A stretch of DNA of 64,000 nt from Xenorhabdus poinarii G6 (GCF_000968175.1 NZ_FO704551.1:62001-126000), one strand, 5' to 3'. Shown: positions 19,934-30,339, counted from the first letter of the stretch. Notes: generated by a model from the sequence alone, not told the origin. Translations and numbers: made by a program.

Positions 19934-20380
19934 AAATTACGACCTGTGAATGAATGTTAAATATTGCTCCATCCTTTAATCTTCGCGTAATCAAGGCGCT
20001 TTTCATTAGATCCCACGCATACTGGATTAAATTAAATTCGAGTAAAATATATTTTTGAACCATTGGCTATCTCCTTAAATGCGCGTAATTTGATAAACTC
20101 ATCAATATTATGTGCTTCACAAACAAAGTGTTTTTTAGACTATTATTTAATCCATTAATAGATTTAAGATTAACGTTATTTGGGCGAAGAAATCTTGAAA
20201 TTAATATATATTTTTCAGACATATCAAATGCTCAGTGGTGATGGGGTTCATTTGCAAAATTACCACGATGAAATTTCATGAGAATTGTTAATTTTGTGAT
20301 TCATTTTTTATATCAATGGATTTCAATTCATCATGTCAATTAACATTTACAATAAAAATGGATTGATATAAGGTGATAAA
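19934..20380. other. Divergent promoter region, MFS operon and LysR gene
   Basis: AT-rich gap of 447 bases without a credible gene. It separates two divergent starts and should hold the LysR binding sites, but no dyad stands out enough to assign. Confidence 0.5.
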
Positions 20381-21349
20381 GTGAGAGGGCAAAATATTTG
20401 TCACGCAATATGCCATCCAATTCATGGAGACTCTGTGGACAGCATTAACAATAAGCTACCCAGTATAAAACAGTTACAATGTTTTTTAGCTGTTGCTCAG
20501 GAGCTTAATTTCAGGAGAGCCGCAGAGAGGCTACGTATGACACAACCCCCTCTGACTCGGCATATCAAATGTCTTGAAGAAATTCTCGGTTGTGATCTTT
20601 TTTCCCGTAATACTCATGAAGTTCATCTGACAGATGCCGGGCGGATGTTAGTTGAAAAAGCCACATATCTTATCAATGAATTTACGTTGTTTATGCGTGA
20701 AATTAAAAATGAGAAAGCGCATGTGCGGATTGGTTTCACCCGAACATTGAATTTCGACAACATACCCGAACTGGGTGATAAGATAAAAACACTGATGTTC
20801 GGCGATGATATTGATATACAACACCTGACTTCCAGCCAACTTTTGCATTTTCTCTCGAAGGGGCAGATGGACATTGTGATTACAGGGGAACGGAGTTTGC
20901 ATAGCGAACATGATTTCAAATTTCACTGGATCTATCGAGAACCTCTTTTACTTGCCATGCCATCTTCTCATCCCGCTAGTTTGAAGGGAAAAATTGCTCT
21001 CACCGATGTCTCAGATCTGCCTTTGTTTTGGTTTTCAAGGAACGCAAATCCCGTTTTTTATGACAAATGCGAAAAATATTTTCAGCGTTTGCCTTTCTTG
21101 TTGCAAAGGCGCAAAGAACCGGATGATTCACTGGTGATGCTTGCGAATATTGCAAGAGGAAAAGGAATGGCGCTTATGCCTCGTTCCATGTGTGTATTCA
21201 ATCAAGAAGGACTTTGTTACCGAGAGTTGGTTGATGATGCTGCTCAATCCCTGAATATTGATGTCTATGCTGTAACGAGTAAAAACGAAACCAGAGAAGT
21301 GGTTATAAATGGCCTAAACTATTTGCTTAGCGATACAGCCTCCGAATGA
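20381..21349 (+). CDS. LysR-family transcriptional regulator
   Basis: 322 residues from a GTG start with AAGGTG upstream. The helix-turn-helix reads FLAVAQELNFRRAAERLRMTQPP...RHIKCLEEILGCDLFSR (about residues 34-80), as in the BenM/CatM branch of LysR. Members of this branch often sense aromatic acids or muconates, which fits the neighbouring CMD-like and thiolase remnants. It is divergent from that operon. An in-frame GTG at 20435 is a possible alternative start giving a more usual length of about 304. Confidence 0.88.
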   Translation: MRGQNICHAICHPIHGDSVDSINNKLPSIKQLQCFLAVAQELNFRRAAERLRMTQPPLTRHIKCLEEILGCDLFSRNTHEVHLTDAGRMLVEKATYLINEFTLFMREIKNEKAHVRIGFTRTLNFDNIPELGDKIKTLMFGDDIDIQHLTSSQLLHFLSKGQMDIVITGERSLHSEHDFKFHWIYREPLLLAMPSSHPASLKGKIALTDVSDLPLFWFSRNANPVFYDKCEKYFQRLPFLLQRRKEPDDSLVMLANIARGKGMALMPRSMCVFNQEGLCYRELVDDAAQSLNIDVYAVTSKNETREVVINGLNYLLSDTASE

Positions 21350-21486
21350 ATATCTATCTTATTTTTCAAATAATTAAACACAGATCTAAAGCATGAACGT
21401 TTTTAGCGACTTTTTGAGTGTATCTATTCATTTTTAACGAATATCCTCATTTGGATGCTTATTTAAGCACTCCTGCGTTAAACCTA

Positions 21487-21515
21487 GATGGCGTTGGTAT
21501 CCAACCAACGCCATC
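21487..21515. terminator. Hairpin between convergent LysR gene and yhiN
   Basis: Perfect 11-bp stem GATGGCGTTGG / CCAACGCCATC with a 7-base loop. No T run follows on either side, but its place between two convergent stops suggests a shared terminator. Confidence 0.5.
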
Positions 21516-21534
21516 TGTCAAAGTGAAAAAGTGG

Positions 21535-22743
21535 CTATTTTATTCCTGGCTCACTAGTTGCCAATGCTTGCGCACAAGCCCACGCTGAGCTCCACGCCCA
21601 CTGGAAGTTATATCCACCGAGCCAGCCGGTCACATCGACGACTTCACCAATAAAGTACAACCCTTTTACCTTGTGAGCTTCCATCGTTTTTGATGACAAC
21701 TCATGAGTATCTACTCCGCCAAGTGTCACTTCCGCGGTACGATAGCCTTCTGTACCATTCGGTTGTACTTGCCAGCATTGTAGAGTCGCGATCAATGCTT
21801 TTTGCTGGGTGGAATTAAGCTGCTTTAAAGGCACTTCCGGTAATTGTCCAAGAGACTGAAAACACTCGATCAAACGCTTAGGCAGTAATTTAGCCAGCGT
21901 GTTTTTTAAACTCTGATTGGGATGAGAGCGCTGTTCTTTATCCAGAAAACAGGCTAAATCTGTATCGGGAAGTAAGTTAATACTCACATACTCACCGGGT
22001 TGCCAATAGCTGGAAATCTGCAAGATCGCAGGGCCGGAAAGTCCGCGATGAGTGAACAGGATATTTTCCCTGAATACGGTCGCGTCTTTGGCAGACACAA
22101 CAGCAGGAACCGCGACACCCGAGAGAATTTGTAATCGCTCTAGTAGCGGCTTATGCAGGGTAAAGGGAACTAATGCTGCCCGTGTGGGCAGGATATTCAG
22201 TCCAAATTGTTCTGCAATGCGGTAACCTAAAGGAGAGGCTCCCAGGCCGGGCATGGATAATCCACCTGAAGCCACAACAAGTGAGTGTGCACTTACTTTT
22301 TTTTCTGATGCGGTAATAACAAAGCCTTGCTCTGTTTTCTCGAGATGAGTGACCTCATTGCGCAACCGAATAGTGACTTGCCCTATTTCACACTCTTTTA
22401 AAAGCAGGTCTATAATTTGTTGCGCTGAGTCATCACAGAAAAGTTGTCCCAATGTTTTTTCGTGATAAGGGATATGATGGCGTTGTACAAGATCAAGAAA
22501 ATCCCATTGGCTATAGCGAGCAAGTGCTGACTTACAAAAATGGGGGTTGGCAGAAAGGTATGCCGTCGGTTCGGTATACAGGTTGGTAAAATTGCAGCGT
22601 CCTCCGCCGGACATCAAAATTTTTCGGCCTGCTTTTTTGCCGTTATCCAGTACCAGAACGTTTAATCCGGCTTGTCCTGCCTGCGCAGCACAAAATAGGC
22701 CGGCAGCGCCAGCACCAATAATAACTACATCAAATTTTTCCAT
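21535..22743 (-). CDS. yhiN: YhiN/HI0933 family flavoprotein (NAD(P)/FAD-dependent oxidoreductase)
   Basis: 402 residues. The Rossmann motif DVVIIGAGAAGLFCAAQAG lies at residues 5-23, then GRKILMSGGGRCNFTN, the family signature. The C-terminal GGVDTHELSSKTMEAHKVKGLYFIGEVVDVTG...GGYNFQWAW is also typical. Function remains unknown in E. coli. There yhiN adjoins pitA-uspBA-rsmJ-prlC; here about 13 kb of accessory DNA separates it from prlC. Confidence 0.9.
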   Translation of the reverse strand: MEKFDVVIIGAGAAGLFCAAQAGQAGLNVLVLDNGKKAGRKILMSGGGRCNFTNLYTEPTAYLSANPHFCKSALARYSQWDFLDLVQRHHIPYHEKTLGQLFCDDSAQQIIDLLLKECEIGQVTIRLRNEVTHLEKTEQGFVITASEKKVSAHSLVVASGGLSMPGLGASPLGYRIAEQFGLNILPTRAALVPFTLHKPLLERLQILSGVAVPAVVSAKDATVFRENILFTHRGLSGPAILQISSYWQPGEYVSINLLPDTDLACFLDKEQRSHPNQSLKNTLAKLLPKRLIECFQSLGQLPEVPLKQLNSTQQKALIATLQCWQVQPNGTEGYRTAEVTLGGVDTHELSSKTMEAHKVKGLYFIGEVVDVTGWLGGYNFQWAWSSAWACAQALATSEPGIK

Positions 22744-22776
22744 TAATCAGTCTCTATCTGGCCGAGTTATTTGTAG

Positions 22777-22829
22777 GAATTGACATCCTCCCCTCCGGAG
22801 TCACAAAGTGCGAAGGTGGGAAATTCCCA
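22777..22829 (-). mobile_element. Possible IS200/IS605-type end remnant
   Basis: On the minus strand the segment ends GGGGAGGATGTCAA after a hairpin-prone, CG-rich stretch, which resembles the right end of IS605-family (TnpB-type) elements. No tnpA or tnpB frame is attached. Assigned by resemblance only. Confidence 0.3.
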
Positions 22830-23072
22830 TTAGTGTTCGATGGGATTTAAATCTAGATGGTAAGGTAGTGACCATTCCAAATGGCATTCGTGGTTAGCTG
22901 TCGTTTGTAGCGTGCCATGCCGTTTACGGAATGAGGCACTATCCATATAATCCCTGCACCGTGTGGGGGAATAGGATACAAAGAGGCGAGTAAAACCGAA
23001 CTTATGTGGGGGGCGTCTCGTAAAGACGTTTACGTTTTTCTTCCTGCATCTACATCGACACACTTTTCCCAT
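22830..23072 (-). pseudogene. IS630-family transposase fragment
   Basis: The readable part MDSASFRKRHGTLQ ... LPYHLDLNPIEH matches the C-terminal DDE region of IS630 transposases (usual NASFH and YSPDLNPIEH). The N-terminal two thirds are missing and the upstream residues are out of context. It lies just upstream of yhiN, next to the possible IS605 end. Confidence 0.65.
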
Positions 23073-23317
23073 TAATTAAACTGAAAAAGTGCTGATTGTC
23101 TGCCCATATTCCTCCTGTAACTACCCATTTTACTCTATTTATCACGTGTATCGTGTAACTAATGCCATAATTAAACATGTTCTAACAATAGCAACACGAT
23201 ACGACAAATTGGTACGGCAATTAACGCCAGTTTAATCGCACAGGCTTTTTTCATCCTATAAAGGACAATGTGGGCTGTATGAACAACGGACTTAAATTGT
23301 CACCAGCCCCTGGAATA

Positions 23318-26300
23318 TTATTCTATTTCAATTAATTGCTGTTTTCTGGCGCTCATCGCGCTGGTGGAATGATTTCTTGCCAACAAGGTATATATTGTTG
23401 GCAACACAAATAAGGTGAAGAATGTCCCGACCAGCATGCCAGAAACAATGACGACGCCAATGCCAAAACGACTATTTGCCCCCGCACCACTGGCAAATAA
23501 CAGGGGGATCAGGCCGATAACCATGGCGGCTGTTGTCATCAGTACTGGCCGCAAACGAATTTTAGCTGCCTGTAAGATGGCTGAGCGTCGACTTTTCCCT
23601 TCCACCGCCTGCAATTCATTGGCAAATTCCACCATCAGGATACCATGCTTACTGATAAGCCCAATCAGTGTCACTAATCCGATTTGGGTATAAATATTTA
23701 ATGTGATGTATCCCATTGCCAGTGGGATCAACGCACCGCAGATAGAAAGCGGTACTGTAATCAAGATAATCAAAGGATCAACCAGGCTTTCATACTGAGC
23801 AGCCAGCACCAGATAAATGATGAGCAAGGCTGACAGAAAAGCAAACATCAGCGTATTGCCTTCCTGCTTATATTGACGTGAATCAGACTGCCAGTCATGA
23901 CTGAATCCTGCTGGTAAACGCTTGGCTGTCTCTTCAAGAAAAGCGAGAGCTTGCCCCAGCGTCACGCCCTGAGCGGGAATGGCCTGAAAAATGGCCGCAT
24001 TTTGTTGATTAAACTGGGTTAATTTATTGGGCTCAGTGATTGTCGAAACAGACACCAGGGTAGAGAGCGGAACCATGCTTTGGTTTTCGCTGCGCACAAA
24101 ATGCCGCGCCAGGGCTTCCGGTGTTAACCGCTGGCTGCGTAGACTTTGGGGGATAACATCATACGAGCGTCCTTCCATACCAAATCGGTTGATATAGTTT
24201 TCTCCCACCAGGACCGCCAGTGATTCACCAATGTCTTGCATTCGGATGCCAAGGCTATTGGCTTTGGCGCGATCAACCTGCACTTGTACCACCGGATTGT
24301 TGTAATCCAGGTCACTGTCTACAATGGCAAATAGTCCACTCAGGCGGGCCTGGTGCTTGATCTCTTCCATGGTCTGATACAACACGGGATACCCTTGTGG
24401 ACTGTGCAATACCATTTGTATTGGCAAGCCTCCGGTGGAGCCCGGTAAAGGTGGAAGTTGGAAAATAAAAATACTGTTGCCCTCGATTTCACCAACGGCG
24501 GCTTGTAACTGACCCTGGATTTCGGCCGCTGAACGCTGACGTTCAGCCCATCCGGATAAATTGGCACCAGCAAAGCTCGCCGAGGGGCCGTCAGTGCCAT
24601 TAATTATCCACGTGCCAACAGATTCAGGGATCTCGTTAAACACCTGCTCCAATTTTTGCGCAAATTTCTCGACATAATCCAGATTAGCATGTTGGGGCGA
24701 TTTTATTGCGGCTAGCACAACAGCCTGATCTTCCGTGGGGGCTAACTCTTGCTGTGCTTGTTTATAGAGCAAAGGAAGGCTGAGACACACCAGTAAGGCA
24801 AAGCCGCCGGTCACCCAACGGTGTCTCAGGGAGAAATCGAGCGCACGCGAGTAATGATGGGCCAGACCATCAAAAAATGCCCCTGCTGCCTGAGCCATCC
24901 GGTTTTCTTCCTGTTTTGGCTGTAATAGAAAAGAACTCATGACCGGCGATAAAGTCAACGCAACGATGCCCGAGATGACCACGGCTCCGGCCAGCGTCAG
25001 AGCAAACTCCTTAAAGAGTGCGCCGGTCAGGCCAGACATAAATCCAATGGGGGCGTAAACCGCCGCAAGGGTAATCGTCATGGCAATGACGGGTCCTGAG
25101 ACTTCACGCGCGCCAATTAATGCGGCGACCACCGGGGATTTGCCTTCCTCAATATGACGATGCACGTTTTCCACCACCACAATGGCATCATCCACCACCA
25201 GACCGATAGCCAGGACCATGGCCAGCAAGGTCAATAAATTAATGCTGAAACCAAATGCTAGCATCAATCCGGCGGCACCCAGCATAGATAACGGGATCGC
25301 AATAATGGGGATCAACACACTGCGCAGAGAGCCCAAACAGAGATAAATCACGGCGATAACAATAATCAGTGCTTCCAGCAGGGTATGCACAACTTCGTTA
25401 ATCGACGCTTTAATAAACCGTGATGTCTCAAAGGCCAATTCGACGTTGACTCCCGGCGGCAATGTTTTCTGAATATCCGGTAATAACTGTTTGATACCAT
25501 CAACAATCACCAGCGGGTTGCCCGTTGGCGTGGAAAATAACCCCAAATGCACGGCCGCTTTGCCACTCAATAACGCACTGCTTTCGGTGGTCGCGGCACC
25601 CAACTCTATGGTTCCGACATCTTTCAGGCGTACCAGGCCATTCCCGTCATTACGAATAACCAGATCACGGAACTCTTCAACATTGGTCAGGTCGGTATTC
25701 ACACGAACGTTGGCGATGACATATTCTCCTTTGACTTTTCCTGGGGCCGCCTGATAGTTATTTTGCCTGACTGCGGCGGCAACATCTGCTGCTGTGAGCC
25801 CACGACCCGCCAGGCGATCCGCATCCAGCCATAGGCGCATGGCCAGTTGTTGGCCGCCAAAGACCTGTATTTTTGAGACACCCGCGATAGAAGAAAACAT
25901 AGGCTCAACCACCCTGGAAAGATAATCCGTCACTGCCGGTATCGGTAAGGTATCACTGGAAAATCCCACATAGGCCACGGCTGTTGATTCACCGGATGAC
26001 AGTTCAATCACGGGGTCATAAGCCTGCTGCGGCAGCTTGTACCTGACCTGGTTGACCTTCGTCATCACCTGGGTTAACGCTTTAGTCGAATCACGATTAA
26101 GCTCCATTCGGATAGCCACACTACTTCTGCCTTGCACCGAAGAGGAAGACATATAATCGATCCCTTCGACAGACGAGACGGACTGTGAAATCGGCTGCGT
26201 CACAAATCCCTGAATTAAATCAGCAGAAGCCCCCGGGTATTCGGTTGTGACAGTAATTGTTGCGCTTTCTAACTGTGGATATTGTCGGATCGGTAATTTG

Positions 26301-26389
26301 CTCAAGGCAAATATCCCGATTAGGACCAGCAGGGAATTGACGACCAATGCCAGCACTGGACGGCGAACAAAAAGGTCAGTAAATTTCAT
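23318..26389 (-). CDS. RND efflux pump inner-membrane subunit, MexI-like
   Basis: 1023 residues, typical HAE1-family length. Features: first membrane segment RRPVLALVVNSLLVLIGI, porter-domain sequences, and the proton-relay motif GLVVDDAIVVVENVHRH near residues 397-413. A second set of membrane segments ends before a short cytosolic tail. It pumps hydrophobic toxic compounds from inner membrane or periplasm with a fusion protein and an outer-membrane channel. Its ATG overlaps the fusion-protein stop by four bases. Sequence style and the DoxX partner resemble Pseudomonas MexI. No outer-membrane factor is encoded here; TolC elsewhere may serve. Confidence 0.92.
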   Translation of the reverse strand: MKFTDLFVRRPVLALVVNSLLVLIGIFALSKLPIRQYPQLESATITVTTEYPGASADLIQGFVTQPISQSVSSVEGIDYMSSSSVQGRSSVAIRMELNRDSTKALTQVMTKVNQVRYKLPQQAYDPVIELSSGESTAVAYVGFSSDTLPIPAVTDYLSRVVEPMFSSIAGVSKIQVFGGQQLAMRLWLDADRLAGRGLTAADVAAAVRQNNYQAAPGKVKGEYVIANVRVNTDLTNVEEFRDLVIRNDGNGLVRLKDVGTIELGAATTESSALLSGKAAVHLGLFSTPTGNPLVIVDGIKQLLPDIQKTLPPGVNVELAFETSRFIKASINEVVHTLLEALIIVIAVIYLCLGSLRSVLIPIIAIPLSMLGAAGLMLAFGFSINLLTLLAMVLAIGLVVDDAIVVVENVHRHIEEGKSPVVAALIGAREVSGPVIAMTITLAAVYAPIGFMSGLTGALFKEFALTLAGAVVISGIVALTLSPVMSSFLLQPKQEENRMAQAAGAFFDGLAHHYSRALDFSLRHRWVTGGFALLVCLSLPLLYKQAQQELAPTEDQAVVLAAIKSPQHANLDYVEKFAQKLEQVFNEIPESVGTWIINGTDGPSASFAGANLSGWAERQRSAAEIQGQLQAAVGEIEGNSIFIFQLPPLPGSTGGLPIQMVLHSPQGYPVLYQTMEEIKHQARLSGLFAIVDSDLDYNNPVVQVQVDRAKANSLGIRMQDIGESLAVLVGENYINRFGMEGRSYDVIPQSLRSQRLTPEALARHFVRSENQSMVPLSTLVSVSTITEPNKLTQFNQQNAAIFQAIPAQGVTLGQALAFLEETAKRLPAGFSHDWQSDSRQYKQEGNTLMFAFLSALLIIYLVLAAQYESLVDPLIILITVPLSICGALIPLAMGYITLNIYTQIGLVTLIGLISKHGILMVEFANELQAVEGKSRRSAILQAAKIRLRPVLMTTAAMVIGLIPLLFASGAGANSRFGIGVVIVSGMLVGTFFTLFVLPTIYTLLARNHSTSAMSARKQQLIEIE

Positions 26390-27510
26390 GGCCTTGTCCC
26401 CGCAGTTGAGCGTGCCGTTATTGCTAGCGTGTCAGTCTCCGCTGCGATCACTGCGGTGCCCTCGTTGAGTTTCAATTGCCCTGAGGTCACGACCTGATCG
26501 CCCAGACTGACCCCCTTCCTGATCTCGACTAGCCCTTCCCACCTTTTTCCCACCTCAACAGAGACTTTCTTGACCGTGGTAATCTGATCAGCAGACGACG
26601 TGGGATTGACGACAAATACGGTACTCCCGTAAGCGGTATAGGTTACCGCAGTTTCAGGGATCATCAATGTTGGCGCCTTATCCTGATGGACCACCTGAAT
26701 GTTGGCGTACATGCCGGCTTTGAGCTTTCCGTCAAGATTGTTGAGTATGGCCTGAACCTGCATCAGGCGGGATTTACCAATTAAAGGATCGATGGCACTG
26801 ATTTTGGCGGGGAAAGTTTGATTCGGATAAGCATTAATCATGACATTCACCTGTTGCCCTGCTGTCAGCTCAGGACTGGCCTGTTCATCCAATGAAAAAT
26901 TCAATCGGAGGTGCTGAGCATCCACCAAATTAGCAATCGTTTCCCCCGCCTGCAGATATTGCCCTTCATGCACCTGCCGAATCCCCATCACGCCAGCAAA
27001 CGGTGCACGAATGGTTTTCTGGGAAATCAGCGCTTCAGTCTGGCGGATAGCGGCTTGCGCCATATCACGCTCCGCCTGCACACTATCCAGCTGTGCAGCA
27101 GAAACACCATGACTGGAAAATAGCTGGCGGGTACGTTGATAAAGCTTGTCCGCATGTTTCCACTGCGCTTGCAATCGCACTAATTCTGCCTGTTCAACCG
27201 CATCATTGAGACGGACCAGAAGTTGGCCTTTCTCAACATATTGCCCTGATTCAAATTCGATATGCGTAATACGGCCTGCTGTCTCGGCGGCAACATGCAC
27301 CTGTCGGGCAGCCTCAAGCTCTCCCACGCCATGTATGATGCTGGGAATATGACTCTCTTTCACGGCCGCCAAGGCAACCGTCACTGGAGGATAGGCCGGA
27401 TTTTTTTGCATATCCGGTGTTAAACCATTTATGCGATAAATAGCAAAACCTATCATTCCCACCAATAAGGTTATTACCACCCCAATAACTATCTTCTTTT
27501 TTGCCATCAT
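26386..27510 (-). CDS. RND efflux periplasmic membrane-fusion subunit, MexH-like
   Basis: 374 residues. An N-terminal membrane anchor (VIGVVITLLVGMIGFAIY) is followed by a lipoyl/barrel-sandwich region (VHVAAETAGRITHIEFESGQYVEKGQLL) and an alpha-hairpin of about 60 residues. The returning half reads IRAPFAGVMGIRQVHEGQYL, then a beta-barrel. AGAGGTGG precedes the start. It is the second gene of the DoxX-MFP-RND operon under the SoxR promoter. Confidence 0.92.
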   Translation of the reverse strand: MMAKKKIVIGVVITLLVGMIGFAIYRINGLTPDMQKNPAYPPVTVALAAVKESHIPSIIHGVGELEAARQVHVAAETAGRITHIEFESGQYVEKGQLLVRLNDAVEQAELVRLQAQWKHADKLYQRTRQLFSSHGVSAAQLDSVQAERDMAQAAIRQTEALISQKTIRAPFAGVMGIRQVHEGQYLQAGETIANLVDAQHLRLNFSLDEQASPELTAGQQVNVMINAYPNQTFPAKISAIDPLIGKSRLMQVQAILNNLDGKLKAGMYANIQVVHQDKAPTLMIPETAVTYTAYGSTVFVVNPTSSADQITTVKKVSVEVGKRWEGLVEIRKGVSLGDQVVTSGQLKLNEGTAVIAAETDTLAITARSTAGTRP

Positions 27511-27570
27511 CCACCTCTGTCGGCTTTTTTTTGTGAAAAGTTCAGTGCCTCTATCAGCCCAGTCAGCCCA

Positions 27571-27990
27571 TTACTTACTTTTTATTTTCTTTCTCAAATG
27601 ACTCGCAATCGCAGTGGCCATTAATCCGCCTATCACCGTGGTATGCTCAAGCGCAAAATACAGTGAGATTTTGGCGACGTCGCCAGAGAAAAGCCAAAAG
27701 GTATGCACCATCACAATGGTGAAAAAGAGGAAAACGGACAGCATTCCGGCTCCAAGCCAAACAAAACGGTCAAATAAGATAAGCGCTGAACCGGACAGTA
27801 AAACCAGGGCTGAAGCGATATTAAATAACCAATCCGGATGCAAGCCTGCGGCGCGCATTTCTGCCAGACTTCCTTCGAAATCGAGAAGTTTGGCAAGCCC
27901 GGAAGATATGAAAATAACCAGAAGCAGTAGCCGGACAATCAGCCACCCCCCATCACTCTCCAGTAAGTTTTCAATAAAACGTTTCATCAT
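27571..27990 (-). CDS. DoxX-family membrane protein, MexG-like, first gene of SoxR-driven efflux operon
   Basis: 139 residues with four hydrophobic segments in DoxX style (LLLVIFISSGLAKLLDFEGSLAEM near residues 20-45). In Pseudomonas mexGHI-opmD the DoxX-type MexG precedes MexH and MexI and is linked to phenazine sensing or transport. The same gene order occurs here. Its promoter contains the SoxR box. Its exact role is unknown. Confidence 0.85.
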   Translation of the reverse strand: MMKRFIENLLESDGGWLIVRLLLLVIFISSGLAKLLDFEGSLAEMRAAGLHPDWLFNIASALVLLSGSALILFDRFVWLGAGMLSVFLFFTIVMVHTFWLFSGDVAKISLYFALEHTTVIGGLMATAIASHLRKKIKSK

Positions 27991-28081
27991 CTCTTTTCCT
28001 GAGCATTAAACACAAACAACCCCACCTTTCTGGTTAAAAAACAGAGAGAACGGTATGGGTTGACAGAGACAGTAATATTGC

Positions 28082-28112
28082 ACTATAAATCCTTAAGTTA
28101 ACTTGAGGTCAA
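28082..28112 (-). promoter_or_regulatory. SoxR-activated promoter with SoxR box
   Basis: Minus-strand -35 TTGACC and -10 TATAGT are separated by 19 bp, the overlong spacer typical of MerR-class activated promoters. The spacer holds the dyad CCTTAAGTTAACTTGAGG (28091-28108), close to the SoxR consensus. It drives the DoxX-MFP-RND operon, while soxR starts on the other side within 10 bases. Confidence 0.92.
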
Positions 28113-28117
28113 TAGAC

Positions 28118-28579
28118 ATGACAAAAGATAAAGGCATAGATTTTGATCGGGCTTTGACTATCGGCGAAGTTGCCAAACGAAGTGGTATTGCCGTTTCGGC
28201 CATTCATTTTTATGAATCGAAGGGGATAATTAAAAGTTCGCGCAGCCCCGGTAACCAGCGACGTTTTCATGCCGTTGTGCTACGTTATCTTGCCATTATA
28301 AAAATTGCGCAAAGTACCGGGATCCCCCTGAAAGAAATTCAGGAGGTTTTGTGTCAATTTCCAGCTAACAGTAATTTAACGGCGGAACAATGGCAGACAA
28401 TTTCTTCACAATGGCGCAATAGACTGGATGAGCGTATTGAGACACTCACAAAATTGCGCAATCACTTAAATCGCTGTATCGGCTGCGGCTGCCTTTCACT
28501 GACGGAGTGCCCTTTACGCAATCCGAATGATATTTTGGGTAAAAAAGGAACAGGGGCTGTTATTTTGAAAAAACCCTGA
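28118..28579 (+). CDS. soxR: Redox-sensitive transcriptional activator SoxR
   Basis: 153 residues of the MerR family. The N-terminal DNA-binding domain reads [25 protein letters not shown]...GNQRRF, followed by a dimerisation helix. The [2Fe-2S] ligands are complete: C120, C123, C125 and C131 in [12 protein letters not shown]. The ATG at 28118 has GAGGT eight bases upstream; a TTG at 28103 inside the SoxR box is less likely. SoxR senses redox-cycling compounds through cluster oxidation. No soxS lies next to it; its direct target here is the divergent efflux operon, as in non-enteric bacteria. Confidence 0.95.
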   Translation: MTKDKGIDFDRALTIGEVAKRSGIAVSAIHFYESKGIIKSSRSPGNQRRFHAVVLRYLAIIKIAQSTGIPLKEIQEVLCQFPANSNLTAEQWQTISSQWRNRLDERIETLTKLRNHLNRCIGCGCLSLTECPLRNPNDILGKKGTGAVILKKP

Positions 28580-28955
28580 AAATCCAACCTTATATTAATT
28601 ATCTCTATAGAAATAATATTATATTAATGCAATAAGTCAATATGACTATTTTATAAATGGAGTAAACTATCGTACAGTTTATCCTAAACAAAAAATAGTA
28701 AAATGCAATTAAAGAATAGTGGATAAACGTTGATGCTTTCCGCTTCTAGTTAAAAGTTTGTTCTTCATAATATTGAATTTCTATCATTTTTATATATTAA
28801 TAACCATTCCTACTAGCGTAGTGTGATAATATAAATTTAATATTATTAAAATAAAAATATTATCTCAATGATATTTGTTGTGGTTAATAATATTGAAAGC
28901 ATTTTAAAAGTGGTTTAACGTTTCATTCTTTATATTAAGCTATCTGGGAATATTG
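28580..28955. other. AT-rich gap between soxR and an MFS gene
   Basis: About 375 bases, very AT-rich, no gene or clear hairpin seen. The promoter of the downstream MFS gene must lie here. Confidence 0.5.
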
Positions 28956-30113
28956 ATGAAACATCATAATATTATGCTCTTGCTTGTCCTGGCTATTGCT
29001 GTCTTTGGCGTTATTACCACTGAAGTCGCTGTCATCGGCCTGCTACCGCAATTAGTCTCACAACTTCACGTTACACCTACACAAGTCGGTTTTCTTGTCA
29101 GTATTTATGCTGTCATTGTTGCCATAACCGGACCATTCATCACATTATTACTATCGCGATATAATAAAAAATACATTCTTCTTACCATCCTGCTTATATT
29201 TGTTATCTCTAATTTTATTTATGCCACAACAAGCAGCTTTGATTTAATTTTATTTTTCAGAATATTGCCAGCACTGTTTCATGCCACTTTCTTTGCTGTA
29301 GCGCTCGTCATAGCGGCCAATTCAGTCGCTAAAGAGGAAAGCCCAAGAGCAGTGGCGAAAGTTTTTGCCGGGGTTGCGGTAGGGTTGGTATTAGGTATGC
29401 CGGTTAGCTCGTTTATCGCAGAACATTTATCATTAAGTGCTGCCTTTTATTTTGGTTCAATATCTTGTTTGCTCGCTTTTATCGGTATTTTGTTCTTTAT
29501 TCCTGCTTCAATCCCAACAGAGAAGGTCAACCTTTCCAGTCAATTAATGATATTACGCAATGGAAAATTATGGTTCACCATTGTTACAGTAACAGCTGTA
29601 TTCTCAGCAATGTTTGCAAACTTTAGTTACATTGCCGACTATCTTGCTAAAATTACGCGTCTTGATAATGACACTATCAGTATTTTTCTCGTCTTATTTG
29701 GTATTAGCGGAATATTTGGGAATTTTGTTTTTGGCCTTTTTTTACAAAGAAATGCGATAAAAACAACGAAATTATATCCTATTTTGTTGACGTTATTATA
29801 TATTATTATTTGGATTATGGGTTTTTCCCCAATAGCGATGTTGATATTAACTTTTTTTTGGGGCGCGTTACATGCATCAGGACTCATTATCAGCCAAACC
29901 TGGCTTATGAAGGAAGCCAATGAAGCACCTGAGTTTGCCAATAGTCTGTATATATCGTTTTCAAATTTAGGAATCACCGTCGGAGCTATGGTCGGTGGAT
30001 GGGGAGTCGCTTATTTAGGCGTCCATTCTATTGTTCTTATTAGTATAATCTTTACGATTACGGCATTTTTAAGCATCTATCTTAAGAGTAACATGGATAA
30101 TAATACTCAATAA
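28956..30113 (+). CDS. MFS (DHA1 family) transporter
   Basis: 385 residues, about 12 membrane segments. The first carries TTEVAVIGLLPQLVSQLHVTPTQ, and loop 2-3 carries SRYNKKYILL. ATG 28956 follows a TTG codon and sits eight bases after GGGA. It is more AT-rich than the other MFS genes. No dedicated regulator is adjacent, unless the upstream soxR acts on it. Substrate unknown. Confidence 0.86.
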   Translation: MKHHNIMLLLVLAIAVFGVITTEVAVIGLLPQLVSQLHVTPTQVGFLVSIYAVIVAITGPFITLLLSRYNKKYILLTILLIFVISNFIYATTSSFDLILFFRILPALFHATFFAVALVIAANSVAKEESPRAVAKVFAGVAVGLVLGMPVSSFIAEHLSLSAAFYFGSISCLLAFIGILFFIPASIPTEKVNLSSQLMILRNGKLWFTIVTVTAVFSAMFANFSYIADYLAKITRLDNDTISIFLVLFGISGIFGNFVFGLFLQRNAIKTTKLYPILLTLLYIIIWIMGFSPIAMLILTFFWGALHASGLIISQTWLMKEANEAPEFANSLYISFSNLGITVGAMVGGWGVAYLGVHSIVLISIIFTITAFLSIYLKSNMDNNTQ

Positions 30114-30339
30114 TCGTAAGGCTGATGTTTAGCCAATCGGGCACCTTATTTAAGGTAAAAAAATATCGCTCATAGACGGCCGAGAAACCAAAACCATGCA
30201 TTGATTTATTATGACGTTATGGGCTTTACGGGAACGATCAGGGCAAACCTTGGCGATCACAGGAGTCATATTTTATGGTTAAGTTATTGATTTAGTTTGT
30301 ATAATTTTCGCTTGATAAATGAGTACCCCCATAATTGTA

